Of a stretch of 64,000 nucleotides of DNA, positions 63,834 through 64,000 are shown one piece after another. Source of the DNA: Paramecium tetraurelia. Its lineage: Eukaryota > Ciliophora > Oligohymenophorea > Peniculida > Parameciidae. The DNA is taken from assembly GCF_000165425.1 (NCBI RefSeq), contig NW_001798954.1, positions 124,001-188,000 on the forward strand. The letters run 5' to 3'. A program made the translations under genes and the position numbers. The notes under the pieces are model-generated. The model worked only from the letters and a program-made list of their open reading frames with translations. It had not been told where the DNA came from and searched no databases. Position 1 is the stretch's first letter, and each line of letters begins with the position of its first letter.

Positions 63834-64000
63834 ATGTACGTGAAACCTTTACCCTCTCTAACTCACATTGGTAGATACTATGTCCGCATCATAAAGGACT
63901 TGTCAGTCGTCAAACAAATCCCAGCTGGCTCAACAGTGCTTGTTGGAGGCTTTGGATTATGTGGTATTCCAGAGTGCAGCATCAATGCCTTAAAGGAGGC
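63834..64000 (+). CDS. OXCT1: Succinyl-CoA:3-ketoacid CoA-transferase, N-terminal part
   Basis: First 55 residues of a mitochondrial ketone-body enzyme (SCOT), cut by the window edge. [15 protein letters not shown] is the conserved first motif of class I CoA-transferase alpha subunits. The preceding basic, hydroxylated N-terminus ([19 protein letters not shown]) resembles a mitochondrial presequence. A possible AAG-acceptor intron in the presequence cannot be decided. The catalytic Glu lies beyond the window. Confidence 0.85.
   Translation, partial: MYVKPLPSLTHIGRYYVRIIKDLSVVKQIPAGSTVLVGGFGLCGIPECSINALKE

Overview
The window looks like macronuclear DNA of a ciliate close to Paramecium. Conserved proteins can only be read if TAA and TAG encode glutamine and TGA is the only stop. 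About 85 introns, nearly all 20-33 nt and mostly GTA...TAG, interrupt the genes. Genes lie on both strands with gaps of 20-300 bp, and non-coding DNA is very AT-rich. All gene models here were built by hand with that code and those introns, and their spliced lengths were checked for being a multiple of three.

Layout. 1-8 kb: the C-terminus of the TOR kinase (+), then on the minus strand a stand-alone receiver-domain protein and a DBP10/DDX54 RNA helicase, a prohibitin (+) and an aconitase (-). 8-16 kb: a WD40 protein, a protein kinase, three minus-strand proteins of unknown role (one starting MGCC), an SERBP1/Stm1-like ribosome-binding protein and a dual-specificity-phosphatase-like protein with Ser where the catalytic Cys should be. 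16-20 kb: four unrecognised genes. 20-29 kb: a SIZ/PIAS SUMO E3 ligase, an SLC44 choline-transporter-like protein, a multi-pass membrane protein, a coiled-coil protein, a CDC7-like kinase and a small unknown gene. 29-37 kb: an MT-A70 methyltransferase with a cysteine-rich ZZ-like tail, a BTB protein, tRNA-Leu(UAG), a CDK12-like kinase and several small unknown genes. 37-45 kb: cystatin, carboxypeptidase-Q-like M28 peptidase, ceramide synthase, MBOAT acyltransferase, a coiled-coil protein and an MFS transporter. 45-53 kb: a NEK kinase and two tandem purple-acid-phosphatase genes that flank a decayed WD40 gene. 54-64 kb: an organic-solute MFS transporter, a repeat protein with recurring HF-x-LG motifs, a poly-Gln protein, MCM6, an unknown protein, a NAP histone chaperone and the start of a succinyl-CoA:3-ketoacid CoA-transferase.

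The genes are mostly housekeeping and show no operon logic. Functional neighbours worth noting are the cystatin beside a secreted peptidase, ceramide synthase beside a lysophospholipid acyltransferase (lipid remodelling), and MCM6 near a histone chaperone. No transposon, CRISPR array or virus-like element was seen.

Two features run through the whole window. About a dozen conserved genes carry single-base frame slips, nearly all at runs of three or more identical bases, which looks like sequencing error. At least ten introns end in AAG or GAG rather than TAG.
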